Below are positions 1-10,437 of a stretch of 64,000 bases of DNA, piece by piece. The notes under the pieces are model-generated. The model did no database searches. It saw only the letters and a program-made list of their open reading frames with translations, and was not told where the DNA came from. Source of the stretch: Bartonella kosoyi. GTDB taxonomy: Bacteria > Pseudomonadota > Alphaproteobacteria > Rhizobiales > Rhizobiaceae. Both the position numbers and the translations under genes were made by a program. The stretch spans positions 1,674,001 through 1,738,000 of the forward strand of contig NZ_CP031843.2 of assembly GCF_003606325.2 (NCBI RefSeq), read 5' to 3'. Numbering within the stretch: position 1 is the first letter of the stretch; each line of letters begins with the position of its first letter.

Positions 1-3000
1 GCCTTGTTGTTGAGTTGATCGACCACCAAATTCAACGTGCCACCCGCTTGAACAAGACCAGAAACGGTATCTGTCACTTCTGAACTTATATGACGAATAC
101 TCCCATTGTCTATATCGAGACTACCATTACGACTGCCATCAGCGTTATAGGCATAACAATAAGCATCCGTATTGGCCTGACAGCCAAGATAGACATTTTT
201 ATAAGTTGTCGCCCCCAAATTAGTCAGCGTCTTGGCTTGGATATCCGCATTTCCACCCGCTTCTATGATGCTGTAGTGATTCTCAATATCATCAGCGTTA
301 ATAATAAGATTGCCGTGAGATTGTATCATCCCCTGAGCTGCCGGTTTATGCGAAAACGTCTGCGTGACAGTCTCCTCTGTCATATGGGACCAGTTTTTGT
401 TTGGTAAAAACCATCCTCCCCAGCTATCACCATTCCATTTATAGTGGTGTACAGAAAATTCCTTCTTTATAGACTTATGTTCCCAAGTAAAAGCCTTATA
501 GACTGTTCCATTTTTCAATGTTGCCGTGCCATAGGTTTCTTCTTTGCTATTCCAAAGTGGAATATCTAAGTAAAGTTCTACGTGCCCTTTCCCTATTAGT
601 TTATCGTCTTGATGTTCGTGCCCCTTTCCCCAAAGATTGGGGTCCTCCTGATATAACATCCCATCACTGAGCTGATCAGAACCTTCTGGTTTTTGGAAAG
701 AAATATCCCTATATTCCTTTTTTTCCGTGATGACCGGCGTACTATCGGCTTCATTTTGCAAGGTTTTGGTTTGGATCAATAAGTTTCCACCGGCTTGAAT
801 CAAGCCTGCTTTATTGACAAGGGAAAGGCTTTTTCCAGTACCCGCCACATTGGTAAAAGATAAATCACCCTCTGCCATAACGACACCAGCATCATTCAAC
901 AAAGCCCCATCAACTTTGAGAGCACCATGGCCCTTCACATAGATTAATCCCGTTTTGCTGTTGGTCAAATCCCCCGTCACGCTAAAGGCTAAATTCTGAC
1001 CCGCTGCCAATTGACCACTATTGTGAAGCTCCCCTGTTTTGATGGCAAAATCTCGTGCCGCTAAAACTGATGTTGCCTCATCAACCAGAACACCTGGTGC
1101 TACAAAAAGAATATCTCCCGTCCCACCCTCATCTGTCACGGCTTGCAACCGTGCATGGTGAATATCAAGGGCATTGGTGCTGTTAAAATCTAAACCACCA
1201 TACGTTAATTCGCTTCCCGAAACATCAATATGATCTGCAATTAAATACAGCGTTTGAGGCGTGTAAATATGAGAACGATTATTGCTTAAATCCAGTCTCG
1301 GTGCTGTCAACCTCACATCCCCCAGAACAGACAGCACATTCTCAACACTAATCCCTCCTGATACCGATGTCAGTGTTGCTGTGCCGTAGCCTATGATCTG
1401 ATCATAATAAATATCGTTGCCAGCAAAAAGGTCAATATTTTCACCACTGATAATATGTCCAACCTTTATCCCTTTTTCTGCTGTGATCGAAAGAGAACCT
1501 TTATCATAAAAAACAAGATCACCGGAAGGATTCGAAGGACTTGCCTGAGAGGCAACAAAATCTAACCCTGTCATCAATGTGCCAGCATCAAGGCTGCCAC
1601 TCTTCAAAACAGCATCTCCACCCGCCATCAGCGAAGAAAAATCAACCGCTCCACCATCAATGTCTGCCTTTCCATAAGCAATCAGTTGTCCAAAATGAAC
1701 TCCAGCATCAGGTTGTGTATGAATGACAACATTATCATGAGAGAGGATTGTTTGAGAAACAGATAGCCCGTTATGAGAAACCAGTGTGATATCTCCCGCT
1801 CCATAAATGCTTTCAGCAACAATCGCACCTTGACTACTCTGGAGATCAACACCCCCATGGCTTCCCAAAACAAGATTTCCAGCAGCCCCCGTTGCTGCCA
1901 TATCAACCCCACCGGCTAAAAGATACGCCCTGATATCACCACCGGCATGTGCTTTTAAATTGCCCCCAGACAAAACAGTGCCAGCAATGGTCAGATCACC
2001 GCCCGTTTCAAACGCCATATCAGCCCCTGCCCCTAGCCCTGAGACTTTGATGGCTTCGCGTGAGGACAGCTTCATATTGCCCCCAGAGGTTGCTTGCCCT
2101 GCAATGGTTAAAAAACCTTCTTGTGCCTCTGCTGTAAAATGACCATCCGCCCCAACAGTTTCTAATGTCACATCTTTTTTTGCTGCAATATCAATATGCT
2201 TTTTAGAGGTGATGTGTTTTGCCAAGATGCTCTGGCTTTTCGACTTAAGGGAAACACCCCCATGACCAAAGGCATTCTGTAGGGAGATTTTTCCATCCGC
2301 AGAAAGATGTAACTGCCCCGCATTGGCCGCCATATCATGGCGCATGCGAACCCCAACACCTTTTTCGGTTGCCACAAGTTTAATCTGATCCGCCTGGAGA
2401 GCCCCCAAAGCAGAACCATCTATCGCATATTCTGGCTTACCAGTAATATCGGTGAGCTCCTTCATCTCACGAGAAGCATAGTCATAACGGCCCGTTCCAG
2501 CAACAACCCCAATATCCTTCCCCGCAACAGGACCTTCAAAATGCACTGTGCGCGATACAATATCAACGATATCAACCGCCCCTTTTCCTGAGAAAAAATT
2601 CGCGCCCTTTGTTCCAAAAGTGATATCACCACCTCTCACCACAAAACCTTTTAGAAAACCAGATGCATCAATTTCCGCAACACCGGTGGTTAAGGTCGCA
2701 TGGGGCGTATTGATAAACCCACAACCATCACAACTGATCCCATTGGGATTGGCTATAATCACATCGGCTGGGCGCCCAAAAACCTCTCCTGGACCATGAA
2801 GCGCACTGCGTTTACTGCTGGTCACTTCATTTAAAATAACCTTCGCTGAACCCGTAACACGCAAATGCGGATTGCCCGGCATAATGCCCCCCAATTGCGA
2901 TTGCCCTACTTCTTGCGCATGATTGTTCCAAATCACACCTCCATTGCCAATATTAAAATCATTATATTTATTGTGCGATAAACCGCTGCTGTTGGGGGTA

Positions 3001-3215
3001 ACAATATCAATGGAAGGAACCCCATTGGGCGCTGCCACAATATCTGGACGATGGGCGGCATTCGCGTTCGCATCAACGGCAATTTGCGCCTGTAACCCTG
3101 AAGGGACTAACAAACAAGAAAAACCAAGCCCCCCAAATAAAACCTTCTTGAGCATCGTACTAGAAATTAAAACGCTTAATAACTTTGCTCTTTCTTCTCT
3201 CTTCTCATGTCCCAT
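1..3215 (-). CDS. Filamentous haemagglutinin-type two-partner secretion exoprotein (TpsA), 5' part
   Basis: The minus strand is open from an ATG at 3215, preceded by GGGGAG, to the left edge without a stop (about 1071 codons). The protein begins with a long signal peptide (residues 1 to about 43, ending near GLQAQ). The haemagglutination/TPS domain follows, with the hallmark NPNG motif near residue 154 in a context ending CDGCGFINT. After that come many degenerate Gly/Asp/Ala-rich repeats typical of a right-handed beta-helix shaft. Proteins of this family are exported by Sec, cross the outer membrane through their TpsB partner and act as surface or secreted adhesins. The partner gene lies 24 bp upstream in the same direction, so this is a classic tpsB-tpsA operon. 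The C-terminal part is outside the window, so whether the gene is intact is unknown. The family call is firm; the binding target is unknown. Confidence 0.93.
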   Translation of the reverse strand, partial: MGHEKREERAKLLSVLISSTMLKKVLFGGLGFSCLLVPSGLQAQIAVDANANAAHRPDIVAAPNGVPSIDIVTPNSSGLSHNKYNDFNIGNGGVIWNNHAQEVGQSQLGGIMPGNPHLRVTGSAKVILNEVTSSKRSALHGPGEVFGRPADVIIANPNGISCDGCGFINTPHATLTTGVAEIDASGFLKGFVVRGGDITFGTKGANFFSGKGAVDIVDIVSRTVHFEGPVAGKDIGVVAGTGRYDYASREMKELTDITGKPEYAIDGSALGALQADQIKLVATEKGVGVRMRHDMAANAGQLHLSADGKISLQNAFGHGGVSLKSKSQSILAKHITSKKHIDIAAKKDVTLETVGADGHFTAEAQEGFLTIAGQATSGGNMKLSSREAIKVSGLGAGADMAFETGGDLTIAGTVLSGGNLKAHAGGDIRAYLLAGGVDMAATGAAGNLVLGSHGGVDLQSSQGAIVAESIYGAGDITLVSHNGLSVSQTILSHDNVVIHTQPDAGVHFGQLIAYGKADIDGGAVDFSSLMAGGDAVLKSGSLDAGTLMTGLDFVASQASPSNPSGDLVFYDKGSLSITAEKGIKVGHIISGENIDLFAGNDIYYDQIIGYGTATLTSVSGGISVENVLSVLGDVRLTAPRLDLSNNRSHIYTPQTLYLIADHIDVSGSELTYGGLDFNSTNALDIHHARLQAVTDEGGTGDILFVAPGVLVDEATSVLAARDFAIKTGELHNSGQLAAGQNLAFSVTGDLTNSKTGLIYVKGHGALKVDGALLNDAGVVMAEGDLSFTNVAGTGKSLSLVNKAGLIQAGGNLLIQTKTLQNEADSTPVITEKKEYRDISFQKPEGSDQLSDGMLYQEDPNLWGKGHEHQDDKLIGKGHVELYLDIPLWNSKEETYGTATLKNGTVYKAFTWEHKSIKKEFSVHHYKWNGDSWGGWFLPNKNWSHMTEETVTQTFSHKPAAQGMIQSHGNLIINADDIENHYSIIEAGGNADIQAKTLTNLGATTYKNVYLGCQANTDAYCYAYNADGSRNGSLDIDNGSIRHISSEVTDTVSGLVQAGGTLNLVVDQLNNK

Positions 3216-3239
3216 GCTTTAACTCCCCAATAAATATGC

Positions 3240-5003
3240 TTAAAGTTCCATTGCTAATGTCATTAAAAATGTGCCTGACTTCTTGTGCTTAACTGTGCTC
3301 CAGAAAATACTGGAATAACTGGCATCAAGAGAAACCATCCCCCCTGCAAGCTTGATGCCTGCTGTCCAACCGGCAAGTTGTTCATTCGTAAATCCATACA
3401 AAGCTTGCGAAAAAACACGACCATAGTCCAAACCAACATAAGGGCGAAGTTCACCCAAAGTCTTTTTGAACGTCGCATTATTGCTCCATGGAATGGTTCG
3501 CAGAAACAGGTCATTACGGATAAAAAAACCGTTATTGCCAAAAATCAAACTCTCGCGCGTGCCACGAACATTGGAAGCGCTCCCCAACGAAATCTGCTCT
3601 GCAGCCAATAAATTATGTGGTGAATATTGACCACTCAAAAGATTGCTCAACAGAAAATTCCACTCTCCAACCTTAAAGGGTGTCATAACGCTGAGTGTGC
3701 CGGTAAATTTTGCAAATTGAGGCTCCCCATCCCCCGCTCCTGGAGCATGTTTCTTTACAGAATGAAAAAGTGGAACTCCTTGCAAATAACTCACATCAAA
3801 GGTCCAGGTTCCCCCTAACATCTGACGCGAATGCGAAATGCCAAAATTGGCGACACTATATTGACGACTGCCGACCTCTATCTTATTGCCAAGAAGATAA
3901 TTGTTGGTTCTTTTATAAGAAAGACCTAAATTGAGTGTTGTGAGTGAAACACTATCACGGTGAAGAACCCTGCTTGCACTGGCATGTAATTCACTGGAAT
4001 CCCCCGTCGTCTCAATATCGGTAAAATTGCCATGGATAATGCTTTGATAATTATAAACAGTGCCATTTAAACCAAAAGTCCAATAACCATAGGGAATGCT
4101 CACACTTGCAGAAATATTATTGCTATGTCCTTCTTGTTCACTCCCACCCCAATAATCTGTCTCACTGCGTTGATAGTTAAAATCCCATGCATCATTGAGA
4201 CCTAAAATATTTTCGAGCTTTAAGCCCGCACTATAACGCGCATAACCCGTGGAGGGTTGTCCCATATTGTCATGAGAAACACGAACCTTGAAAACTTTAC
4301 TAGGCTGATTATTAATATTCACAATGGTGCTCCCCTCTTCACGACCTGGGAGAAGTTCGCTTTGAGCATGTGCTGAAAAAAGTCTGTTGATTTGATCTAA
4401 ACCCTGTTCAATATCGCGCATGTTGAGAATATGATCTTCCAAACCCGGAAAAGCACTCCACACAACATAATTATGAGAAGAAGCTGGTAAACCGTTGTAA
4501 TAAATATCTGAAAGCTTCCCCTCAACAACAACAAACTTTAACGTCTTACTGCTTTTTATATCTTGGTCTGGGATATAAAAACGCGCCGTTACATAGCCTT
4601 GATCCAAATAAACCTTGGTTAACTGCTTGATTAAGAGCTGGATATCGACAAGACCGATACATCTTCCAACATAGGGATTTGTTACAGCGGCTACAGAGCT
4701 CTTCTTGATATGATAAACCCCATCAACAACTATATCATGAATTGGAAAGCAGTACCCACTCCCCAAAAGTGCTCCTTGCTTTCCTTCAGAAGGTCTTGTC
4801 ATACCGTGAGGCGTTAAAGCCCGTAAATTCTCAATTCTTTCTAATTGCCGCTTTTCTGAATATCCGCGAGAAAAATTATCTGTTGGAGAATGAAAAACAG
4901 CTGAGGAGCGCGCATAAACGGTTACGCCACTCAACATGCCAAACAATACTGAGGCAAGAAAAAACCTAAAAAAACTCTTCCAACGTAAAAAGATAAATAA
5001 CAA
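3240..5003 (-). CDS. Two-partner secretion outer-membrane transporter (TpsB, ShlB/FhaC/HecB family)
   Basis: This 587-residue protein has a basic, hydrophobic N-terminal signal sequence (residues about 5-31, ending VTVYA). A POTRA-like region spans roughly residues 85-210 (VDGVYHIKK, then a stretch around KFVVVEGKLSDIYYNG). A C-terminal 16-strand-type beta-barrel follows, with alternating aromatic strands and the family-typical segment SLGSASNVRGTRE near residue 475. It ends in MTLAMEL, a plausible terminal beta-strand. Family members recognise the NPNG-containing TPS domain of their partner and translocate it across the outer membrane. The partner is the gene immediately downstream. The start appears to be TTG at 5003, preceded by GGGG; the next in-frame ATG would cut off most of the signal peptide. 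Length agrees with the family. Confidence 0.93.
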   Translation of the reverse strand: MLFIFLRWKSFFRFFLASVLFGMLSGVTVYARSSAVFHSPTDNFSRGYSEKRQLERIENLRALTPHGMTRPSEGKQGALLGSGYCFPIHDIVVDGVYHIKKSSVAAVTNPYVGRCIGLVDIQLLIKQLTKVYLDQGYVTARFYIPDQDIKSSKTLKFVVVEGKLSDIYYNGLPASSHNYVVWSAFPGLEDHILNMRDIEQGLDQINRLFSAHAQSELLPGREEGSTIVNINNQPSKVFKVRVSHDNMGQPSTGYARYSAGLKLENILGLNDAWDFNYQRSETDYWGGSEQEGHSNNISASVSIPYGYWTFGLNGTVYNYQSIIHGNFTDIETTGDSSELHASASRVLHRDSVSLTTLNLGLSYKRTNNYLLGNKIEVGSRQYSVANFGISHSRQMLGGTWTFDVSYLQGVPLFHSVKKHAPGAGDGEPQFAKFTGTLSVMTPFKVGEWNFLLSNLLSGQYSPHNLLAAEQISLGSASNVRGTRESLIFGNNGFFIRNDLFLRTIPWSNNATFKKTLGELRPYVGLDYGRVFSQALYGFTNEQLAGWTAGIKLAGGMVSLDASYSSIFWSTVKHKKSGTFLMTLAMEL

Positions 5004-5658
5004 TACAGATTGCCCCGCTTTGCAGCATTCATGAAGCGTTCTATCGCTTCATCAACCCTGGTTGATAATAGAAATTAAAACAGCCACTACCCTATGACGC
5101 TTTTAATAAAAGCATATACCTCTGTCACCAAAGACCAAGTGACAAAACACCTTGATTGTAATCGTGTGAAGATATTCCCCCCATACTTATACTCTCAGAC
5201 CTATAACCAAAATTGTCCAGAAAGTCAATGTGTAAGCCTCAATATCCCCATCAATATAAAGGATAAATTTGCTAAACCATGTCCCCTTATTCATAGAATG
5301 GAACCTTCAAAGCACTCCCCATCATTAGTTTTGAAGTTTTTTTTGGGGTGTTAGAAACCTTCAAAATCTATCTATAAAATGCATCAAAATACTTATTCTG
5401 ATATTTTAAAGTACATAGTGCATTTATCTTGATTAACCCGTCAAACGAACAGCAAATTTCACTATTTTGCTGATATACTCCATGTCATAGGCTGTTGATA
5501 AACAACCTGTAAAAACTCCTTTTGAAAAAATGTCTGCTTTTTTTATCAGTTTTTTCCCATTTTTATCGTTATTTGCTTTAAGTCAACTTGATTGAGTTCG
5601 TTTTGATTCTTTTGATGATTATTGATCATCTCTTAAGGCAAGGGATTTTTATTACAAT
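5004..5658. other. Non-coding junction between tpsB and the truncated restriction-modification gene
   Basis: No convincing gene is seen. The right part (about 5395-5658) is a diverged copy of the sequence upstream of the two complete type ISP genes (about 35175-35450 on plus, and 18045-18330 reversed). All three share phrases such as ACATAGTGCATTT, a run around GCAAATTTCACTATTTTGCTGAT and CATAGGCTGT, so this is a conserved promoter or leader region. Near 5308-5380 there are TTCAAA/TTTGAA repeats that look like a remnant of the short-repeat module found near the other copies. The integrase-to-primase part of element 1 is absent, so the element's left side was probably deleted up to tpsB. Confidence 0.55.
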
Positions 5659-8304
5659 ATGCTGCAATCTGTTAACTCTGATAATGAACACGTCACTTTA
5701 CGCTCTCTGTTGAAATATTATCGTCAAAAAGCTAAATCACCCCGTGAATTAGGAACCATGTTTGAAAACCTTGTCATGGTTTATTTGAGTGAAGCCCCTC
5801 TTCAAAAGCAAGAATACGAAAAGGTTCAAACTTATTTGGAATGGGCAAAAGAGCATGATGAAGATGGAACGGATATTGGGATTGATCTGGTGGCTACAAT
5901 CCGTGATGAAGGGGGGTATGCTGCCATTCAATGTAAATGCTACAACGCCTCTCACATAATTAAAAAAGAAGATATTGATAGTTTTATTGCTGCCTCGGGC
6001 AAAAAGATCTTCACCCGTCGTATACTGGTTGATAGCACCGAAACAGATTGGAGTAATAATGTTGAACTGACTTGTGAGGGGCAAGAAGTTCGTATTCAAC
6101 GCATAAACCTTTTTGATTTGGAAAGCAGTCAAATCGATTGGAGCGCTTATAAAGAACAAGGACAAGCCGTCCTTAAAGAAAAGCTGAAAAAAAAGCTTTT
6201 AGATCATCAGAAAGAAGCCCTTGAGAAAGTCTGTGAAGGGTTAAAAGAAGCAGACCGTGGCAAGCTGATTATGGCATGTGGTACAGGCAAGACTTTCACG
6301 AGTTTGAAGATAGCAGAAACCATAGCAGGAAAAGGCAAGCGTGTGTTGTTTCTGGTCCCTTCTCTGGCTTTAGTCTCGCAAACAATCCGTGAATGGACAG
6401 AAGATACAGAAGTGCCTTTGCGTTCCTTTGCTGTGTGTTCCGATACACAAGTGGGTAAACGTCGTAAGAATAATAAAAATGATACTCTTGAATTTGATAG
6501 CTCTGATCTTGCCTTGCCTGCAACAACTGATGCAAAAGAACTGGCTAGCAAAGCAGGTAAGGTTTCCCATGATCTAATGACCGTGGTGTTTTCCACTTAT
6601 CATTCAATCCAAGTGATTTCCGATGCACAAAAAAAGTATGATTTACCCGAATTTGATCTGATCATCTGTGATGAAGCACACCGTACCACTGGGGCTTCAT
6701 TGGGAACAGAGGACAATGAATCTGATTTTATCAAGGTTCATGATAACAGCATTATTCAAGGCAAAAAACGTCTGTACATGACAGCAACGCCTAAGATCTT
6801 TACCGATGATGCCAAAAGACGTGCCGATGAGATCAATGCTGTTCTCGCCTCTATGGATGATGAAGAGCTCTATGGAAAAGAGCTTTATACCTATACCTTC
6901 TCAAAAGCCGTTCAGAATGAACTTTTAGCACCTTATAAGATTATTGTTTTGGGTGTTAATGAAGAGGAAGTGAGTCAATCCATTCAACATCTGATGACCG
7001 ATGAGAATTATGAACTTATCCTTGATGATAAAACCAAAATCATAGGCTGTTATCAAGCCCTTGCTAAAATAGATCTAAAGATTGATTTGAGTGATGACCC
7101 CAATCCCATGCGGCGGGCTTTGGCTTTTTGTAAAGATATCAAAACCTCTGAACGTATCCGTGATACCTTCAATTCTCAAGAAATACAGAAAGAACTGTAT
7201 GATCTTCATAAGGTCTATAAAGAGACCCCGCCTCTTGACTGTACCTTTGATCATATTGACGGAACACAAAGTGCCAAAACGCGTCATAAAGCCCTTGATT
7301 GGCTTAAGGAAGATGCGGGGGAAAATACGTGTCGTGTACTTACCAATGTAAGATGTCTGTCTGAAGGGGTGGATGTCCCTGCTCTTGATGCCATTATGTT
7401 TTTACACCCGCGTAAAAGTCATGTGGATGTGATACAGGCGGTGGGGCGTATCATGCGTCGTGCTCGGGGCAAAAAAAGAGGCTATATCATTTTACCCGTT
7501 GGGATTCCTGCTGGGGTTTCTGCTGAACAGGCTTTAAAATACAACAAAAGATACAGTGTTGTCTGGCAAGTGATCAATGCTTTGCTTGCTCATGATGAGA
7601 ATTTTGAAATCACCCTTAACCAGATGATTTTAGGGCAAGACGTTAGTGATGTTTTGGAGATTGCTGCCTTAAAGAGCATGACCGCGGTTGAGGATAAACT
7701 CCATATCCATGAGAAATCAGAACATATGGGTCTTGAGATTGGAAAAGCCGCTCCTGAACCGCAGCATAGTTATAAAGGGCAAATGAGATTACCCTTTTAT
7801 AAAGAGTTTCCCAATGCCCTTAAAACCCTTCTTGCGAAGAAATTTGCCATTGCGGATTATTGGGAAAATTGGGCGGGTAATGTTGCTGAGATTGCTCAAA
7901 ACCATATCACCCATCTTCAAAACCTGCTTGCTGATGAAAACAGTGAAGCCTTTCATGCTTTTGATGCGTTTCATAAAGAATTAAAGAACAACTTAAACAG
8001 TGAAATAAAGAAAGAGGAAGCGATTGAGATGTTAGCCCAACATCTTGTCACGCGTCCCGTGTTTGAAGCCTTGTTTGAGGGCAATGAATTTGTGCAAAAC
8101 AATGCCATTTCGCAAGCCATGGAAAGGATCTTAACAGAACTTGATAAAACCAATATCGAGGAAGAATCCAAGGAATTACAAGAGTTTTATAACAGTGTAA
8201 GGCTTCGTGCTTCTGGGATTACCTCGCCTTTGGAAAGATATTATCATAAAAAACACAATAAAGTCAATATGTTGAGTGCAATTATTTTATATGAATCCAC
8301 TTAG
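5659..8304 (+). pseudogene. Truncated type ISP restriction-modification enzyme (nuclease and helicase parts only)
   Basis: The 881-codon frame matches the first 855 or so residues of the complete enzyme at 35451-40358. It has the Mrr-like PD-(D/E)xK nuclease (GIDLVA, then AAIQCKCY, residues about 74-100), Walker A (ACGTGKT, about 207), DEAH box (ICDEAHRTTG, about 337), MTATPK and the helicase motif VI segment QAVGRIMRRA. Homology stops within GITSP at about 8226. The last 26 or so codons and the stop come from the right end of element 2, read backwards. The N6-adenine methyltransferase and target-recognition domains are therefore missing, along with about 770 residues. An ISP enzyme lacking its methylase should not restrict safely, so I treat this as a remnant of element 1, although the frame itself has no internal stop. 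Confidence 0.88.
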
Positions 8305-9592
8305 GAATCCACATTTTTATACGTGATTCATTTGATCATTTTTTATATAAGATTGGCATGTATGAATAGACCATAAAAAGCAAATCATGGTGCAAATATT
8401 ATAACGCATGTAAACATTCAAATAAAATGAAAAGCCGATATCATTCATAACAGTTTATAAATTTTATGATACGTTTTTATCACAGCACAAATCACATTGT
8501 TTAAAATTTAGTCGTTTGGAATTATCGATAACATAAATCGCATACGTTTAAAGATCACATCTTGTTTTAAAGATTGGATTGTTTAATCGTATAAAACCAA
8601 AATTATTGCTTCCCAAAATTGGGGAGCAAAAATCTATATCTCTTATAGCAATATTTTATTACCTATTAGAGGGGGGGCGTTTGAAACTATCGTAAGCTTA
8701 TAGGTTTAATTTATAAAGATTGCATAAAAGGATTAAGGACAAGATCGCTTTTAAACGCTTTCTAAAAGTTTAGAAAACGATAAAGAGGTATTTTATATCT
8801 TATGAAATGAAAAGCCTTTTAATGAATAGATTGCAGACTAGTTTTTAGAACAGAACTATATTCGCTTCCATAAAAAAATGGAGGCGTATAATGCCATAGA
8901 AGTAGAATACTATATACCTTAGACATGGTATAAAAAAGGTTTTAAAAGTTACCATTTAAAAGCACAGAGCACAAATATAGAACGATTAATTTGCAAAGAA
9001 GCTTTGTTTAAAATACGCTTATTATGAAAGCCTTTCTAAATGAATGTTTAAACGTTTGAAACTGATGTTTATAATAATTTTTAAAACCTTCCATTTGATA
9101 AAAGCAGCTGTTTATTGTCTTATGAGAGATTGTTTTGAAAACCAACGCTCGTAAATATAAAAAGAACGTTTTTACAAGACATTCATTTTAAGATGCATTT
9201 TCTTTTGATTGGATTGATAAAGCTACCAAACGTTTTGATATGTTTTGATTTTAGAAAATGCGTTATTTGAATTCACTCAGCTCGATTTTGAGCCTAGTGT
9301 TTTGAAACGTTTTAAAGAAGCATCTTGATCATGGGCTTTGTTTTAAATGCATCTCTTTAAGATAAAGACATTATGATTGATATGTTTAATAGAGCGCTTG
9401 TAATATAATACGTTTTGTATATATGTGTCATTACCTTGCTTAGGGTTGATTCATAAGGATAGACATTTGAAAAGCCGCGTCATATCACTTGACACGGCTT
9501 TTTTGCATTCTCTCTTTTATGATATGTATATTAAGTAATTATCTTATAATGCGTTTATAGCCATAAGAAGGCACCCCCCCCCATGCCTATTT
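8228..9592 (-). repeat. Conserved non-coding right end of element 2
   Basis: No gene is seen. Reversed, this block matches 25195-26847 (element 1) and 45041-46740 (element 3) over most of its length, with indels. It holds a hairpin terminator next to the cargo cluster, many short dyads (for example 8608-8627, arms GCTTCCC and GGGGAGC) and numerous AAACG-type words. The reverse-strand stretch at about 8228-8400 is nearly the same as 26690-26847. Conservation of so long a stretch without an ORF suggests a cis-acting or RNA function. Confidence 0.7.
9469..9507 (-). terminator. Hairpin terminator after beta-helix cluster A
   Basis: A stem of AAAGCCGCG and its near complement CACGGCTTT is flanked by A- and T-runs on both sides, so it could act in both directions. 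Equivalent hairpins follow clusters B (25258-25294) and C (45104-45142), with a G-U-compatible change in the stem. Confidence 0.75.
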
Positions 9593-10336
9593 TTATTCTG
9601 TTTTATCAATAATCTTAACAACGTTATCGTTTTCATAAACCTCATAATTTTGAGCAACTGATTTTACATTGCTTTGTTTATCTATTTTTGCTTTTCCATA
9701 GGCACGCCCCCACACCTTGACAGAACCAGAGATTTTCGCATTACCATAAACAGAGCCATAAACCTCAGCACGCCCACTTACAGTGGCATTTCCATAAACA
9801 GAGCCATAAATTTTTGCATTATTGTAAATACAAGCAGAGCCAGCAACTTTTGAATGACCATAGATCCTCGCATGATCATAAACAAAAACATCATGAGAGA
9901 CGCGGGCATGATTATAAATATGGGCATTGCTATAAACGCGGGCGTAATCACAAACATGCGCCTTGCCATAGACATGACCCGCCACATGGGCGCTGCCATA
10001 GACACAAGCATGGTCATAAATTCTTGCATAGCGAGAGATAAAAGCCTTTTCGTAGACTTCAGCATTGCCATAGACCCGCCCGCGCACGCGGGAAAAATGG
10101 CGTATTTTTGCATTGTCAGAAACATGAGCATAGTTATAGACACAAGCCTCATCATACACCCAGCAATTACCATAGTGAGATAAGTTGCTTTCATCTTCAA
10201 TATAGCCCCCAAGATCGCCAGCCTTAACATCATCAAAATCTCTTAAAGCCCGAATGCGATAAAGGTTTGCCATTTGCTTAGTTAGTCTATCTTTAATTTG
10301 TTTTGTTTGATTGGTTAATTCATATTTTTTGCACAT
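9593..10336 (-). CDS. Hexapeptide-repeat left-handed beta-helix protein, last gene of cluster A
   Basis: The 247-residue protein has two parts. Residues 1 to about 75 are the family's constant N-terminal module (KKYELTNQ, then LYRIRALRDFDDVKAG, DLGGYIEDE, NLSHYGNCWVYD). The rest is about 25 tandem six-residue turns of the pattern [IV]-[YFS]-x-[NHS]-A-[KRH], with frequent VYGNA. This pattern predicts a left-handed parallel beta-helix. The closing residues (YEVYENDNVVKIIDKTE) are shared with the last genes of clusters B and C. The architecture resembles YdcK-like hexapeptide proteins of enterobacteria (from memory). No catalytic residues of acyltransferases are evident, and no signal peptide is seen. 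The function is unknown; a structural, receptor-like or decoy role is only a guess. Confidence 0.85.
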   Translation of the reverse strand: MCKKYELTNQTKQIKDRLTKQMANLYRIRALRDFDDVKAGDLGGYIEDESNLSHYGNCWVYDEACVYNYAHVSDNAKIRHFSRVRGRVYGNAEVYEKAFISRYARIYDHACVYGSAHVAGHVYGKAHVCDYARVYSNAHIYNHARVSHDVFVYDHARIYGHSKVAGSACIYNNAKIYGSVYGNATVSGRAEVYGSVYGNAKISGSVKVWGRAYGKAKIDKQSNVKSVAQNYEVYENDNVVKIIDKTE

Positions 10337-10408
10337 AGGGATAGCCTCACAATCTCATGTGATAAACAGTTGATAACATTTGAAATGGAAAAATTTGCTT
10401 GGAAAGCA

Positions 10409-10432
10409 GGCGCCCCCGCCGCGCCCCGCGCC
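10409..10432 (-). repeat. GC-rich intergenic punctuation repeat
   Basis: This is a very GC-rich tract in AT-rich surroundings, directly after the stop of the 10438-11073 gene. On the gene strand its core is GGCGGGGGCGCC. Related copies follow the other family genes (11131, 23081, 24326, 42791, 43555, 44168). Confidence 0.75.
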
Positions 10433-10437
10433 ATTAT

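Noticed and set aside
5094..5354. 86-codon open frame upstream of the truncated restriction gene
   Set aside because: No family, no ribosome site, and it overlaps the remnant of the short-repeat module.
9778..10236. Long Met- and Ile-rich open frames opposite or shifted against the beta-helix genes (also 10690-10986, 22638-23078, 23292-23636, 24568-24933, 42128-42493, 43696-44052, 44414-44779)
   Set aside because: The 18-bp periodic coding repeats keep several frames open. The alternative products are low-complexity, lack ribosome sites and only mirror the real genes.
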